64,000 bases of DNA from Ipomoea triloba (taxonomy: Eukaryota > Streptophyta > Magnoliopsida > Solanales > Convolvulaceae), in contig NC_044918.1 of NCBI RefSeq assembly GCF_003576645.1, positions 26,666,316-26,730,315 of the forward strand, read 5' to 3'. The position numbers were made by a program, and so were the translations under genes. This document shows, one piece after another, positions 62,095 through 64,000 of this stretch (its first letter is position 1; every line of letters starts with the position of its first letter). The notes below the pieces were generated by a model. That model saw only the letters and a program-made list of their open reading frames with translations. It did no database searches and was not told where the DNA came from.

Positions 62095-62339
62095 GGATTA
62101 TTTGCAGGAAAAGTTAATTTGATGATAATAAATTTGCACTGTTATATTCTTTCATGTCAGAGAAGGATAAGTGGATGGATAATTTGTCTCTTCAGAACTC
62201 GTATTATTTTCATGGATATGGAAGATAATGTATTGGATGGAAGATAGAAATTTGATGGAGTGATTGAAATGAAAATAGGTTTATGTAAATAATTGCTGCT
62301 CTGAGATATAAGATATAAGATATTAGCACTACTATACAA

Positions 62340-62985
62340 ACGGCTTTTAACGTCTGCTAAATAGACCCTTTAACGTTTGCTAAAATCCGACGTTTATCTG
62401 GCTGACGTTGTAAGGGTACACATACAACGTCGGCTAAAAGTTAGCCGACGTTGTAAGGTACACATACAACGTCGGCTAAATGTTAACCGACGTTGTAAGA
62501 TACACATACAACGTCGGCTATTTACAAATAATCGACGTTGTAGGTAACTTAAAAACAAATAAAATACCCTACAATAAATAGCCGACGTTATAGGTAATTT
62601 GAAAACTACTAAAATACCCTATAACGTCGGCTCTTTACAAATAGCTGACGTTGTAGGTAACTTAAAAACAACTAAAATACCCTACAACGTCGGCTTTTTA
62701 CAAATAGCCGACGTTGTAGGTAACTTGAAAACAAATAAAATACCCTACAACGTCGGCTATTTACAAATAGCCGACGTTGTAGGTAATTTGAAAACTACTA
62801 AAATAGCCTACAACGTCGGCTCATTACAACTAGCCGACGTTGTAGGTAATTTGAAAACTACTAAAATACCCTACAACGTCGGCTCTTTACAAATAGCCGA
62901 CGTTGTAGGTAATTTATAAACAAAAAAATTACCCTACAACGTCGGCTAATAAGACTAGCCGACGTTGTAGGGTAATTTTTTTTTT
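62340..62985. repeat. CACTA subterminal repeat array
   Basis: Pairs of inverted ACAACGTCGGCT words separated by about 8-12 bp form units of about 58 bp. A plus-strand frame of 106 codons (62599-62919) arises from this periodicity and is not a gene. Confidence 0.88.
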
Positions 62986-63246
62986 AAATATTCATTTTAT
63001 TTTTCTATTTATACCCAAAACCTGCTCAAATATATATAGCTATCACAATCATATTCAAAACCTGTACAATTTATATTTATAATATCAAAATTAATAAAAG
63101 CAATAAATCTCACAATTGATAATAATTAATAATACAAGTTCATCAAAAATTATCTATATTAATTAATACAAGCCTTAATCTTCTCCCAAACTTTGTACCA
63201 AAAGCAATAAAAGCAATACATACATCTCACATCACTATTTCACATA

Positions 63247-63844
63247 CTAATGCAATGTATTAATCCATTCATCAATGAAATACTTGGCCCATGTGTCTCT
63301 AACTTCATCAATCTCTTGTTGATTGTAGCTCAATGAACCAACTCTCTCCACTATGTATAATAATGTTGAAAAGTAATAAATAATAATAAGAATTAATTGC
63401 AACCTTTGAAGTATTGAATTGAGTATTTTAGTACAAGAAAGAGAACATGATGCTGAAATTAACCACACATAAACTTTAACCTATGAATGCAAAGAAAACT
63501 ATGGATAGCAATGAACTCTAAGTAAGGAACAGCAAATGAAATATACACCCCACTTTGATGGAGGTTGGGAAGAATAGGGAGAACTTACTATTGAAATCAG
63601 CCACATTATTACCACCTTCCTTACCATCTATGCTTGCTGGAGAACAACTTTGATCCTGGGAGAAAATAACACTTTTAGTTCAAATTCGTCCTGACTATTG
63701 CCAGCTTACATAATGGCGTACTGTCGTGATGTTATACATATTAGACTTCAATGTAGCAGACTACTTTCATGATATAAAGGAATAAGTTCACCTGTTTCAC
63801 ATGAACAAAGGCTTTATGGCCTTCAGATGAGCAGCTAGAATCTG
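63247..63844 (-). pseudogene. Exon-like segments inside the CACTA element
   Basis: Three minus-strand blocks have splice-like borders: about 63844-63793 (SSCSSEGHKAFVHVKQ, donor GTGAAC), 63661-63590 (DQSCSPASIDGKEGGNNVAD, acceptor CCCAG) and about 63352-63247 (SYNQQEIDEVRDTWAKYFID, stop). The last resembles, from memory and weakly, the C-terminal tail found after Ulp1-protease domains in CACTA-associated genes. Alternatively they are captured host exons. The gene would continue beyond the window. Confidence 0.35.
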
Positions 63845-63988
63845 AATAAGCAAGATATACAGAGGATGAAATCATATATTTGTGCTACAGAAAACAAAAG
63901 TCAAGGTATTAGTGCACCCACAATGCCCTAAGGTCAAATAGAACATGGTATTCTGACTAAAGAGTCACATTAATAATGAAATATCTTC

Positions 63989-64000
63989 CACTACTATACA
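63989..64000. mobile_element. Second CACTA terminus at the window end
   Basis: The last 12 bases, CACTACTATACA, repeat the terminus seen at 62327 in the same orientation, suggesting another element of the same family inserted or adjoining here. Confidence 0.55.

Larger units (their letters stand above)
62327..64000. mobile_element. CACTA element, left part (runs off the window)
   Basis: The left terminus is CACTACTATACAAACGGC at 62327. From 62340 to 62985 at least 14 copies of ACAACGTCGGCT or its reverse complement alternate with short AT-rich spacers. The right end is outside the window. Minus-strand exon-like pieces are present at 63247-63844. Confidence 0.85.

Noticed and set aside
62340..62985. 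CRISPR-like array of palindromic repeats with short spacers
   Set aside because: The DNA is eukaryotic, units occur in both orientations and they adjoin a CACTA terminus; these are subterminal transposon repeats.

Overview
This is nuclear DNA of a flowering plant, probably an asterid-like eudicot (inference). The evidence is intron-rich genes with GT-AG splice sites, a plastid fatty-acid reductase with a transit peptide, a plant-type MACPF protein, and plant transposon classes (Athila and other Ty3/gypsy elements, CACTA, hAT, Stowaway, LINE, SINE). Nothing bacterial, no CRISPR array and no rRNA gene was seen.

Layout. 1-522: end of a CACTA transposon. About 523-21962: a decayed minus-strand Ty3/gypsy element split by two younger insertions, each with clean target-site duplications. 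These are a non-autonomous LTR element (1488-10717, duplication CCTTG) and a hAT transposon (to 20113, duplication TGTAAGGC). 21963-25477: fragments of an LTR element, a LINE and a SINE. 25478-30185: a solo LTR (duplication ATGCG) holding a 5'-truncated LINE (15-bp duplication) and a terminal-inverted-repeat element. 30887-31137: a Stowaway MITE. 31499-37058: an intact seven-exon MACPF gene, minus strand. 37059-40265: intergenic DNA with a palindrome cluster and a copia remnant. 40266-43518: an intact eleven-exon plastid 3-oxoacyl-ACP reductase gene, minus strand, with one apparent GC-AG intron. 45467-45730: a probable first exon of an organelle-targeted protein, perhaps a DExH helicase. 46524/48752-61952: an Athila-type element with gag-protease and an Athila ORF but no polymerase, carrying a CACTA element (55690-59140) that has captured part of a subtilase gene. 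62327-64000: the left part of a third CACTA family, with a further CACTA terminus in the last 12 bases.

The two complete genes do not form a pathway. The reductase works in plastid fatty-acid synthesis; the MACPF protein belongs to the CAD1/NSL1 family linked to control of cell death and immunity. Almost everything else is nested mobile DNA.

Assembly warning. The window has six single Ns (5900, 13506, 16403, 28950, 47887, 60075). At each, the sequence after N repeats the sequence before it, essentially exactly, for about 28 bp to 2.2 kb. These look like unmerged contig overlaps, so the apparent tandem copies of gag, hAT, LTR and exon sequence should be counted once. Separately, four unrelated sites carry 'staggered echoes' with the same 42-bp period. 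At two of them a neighbouring contig end shows the same locus without the echo. These should be collapsed before any interpretation of protein repeats.
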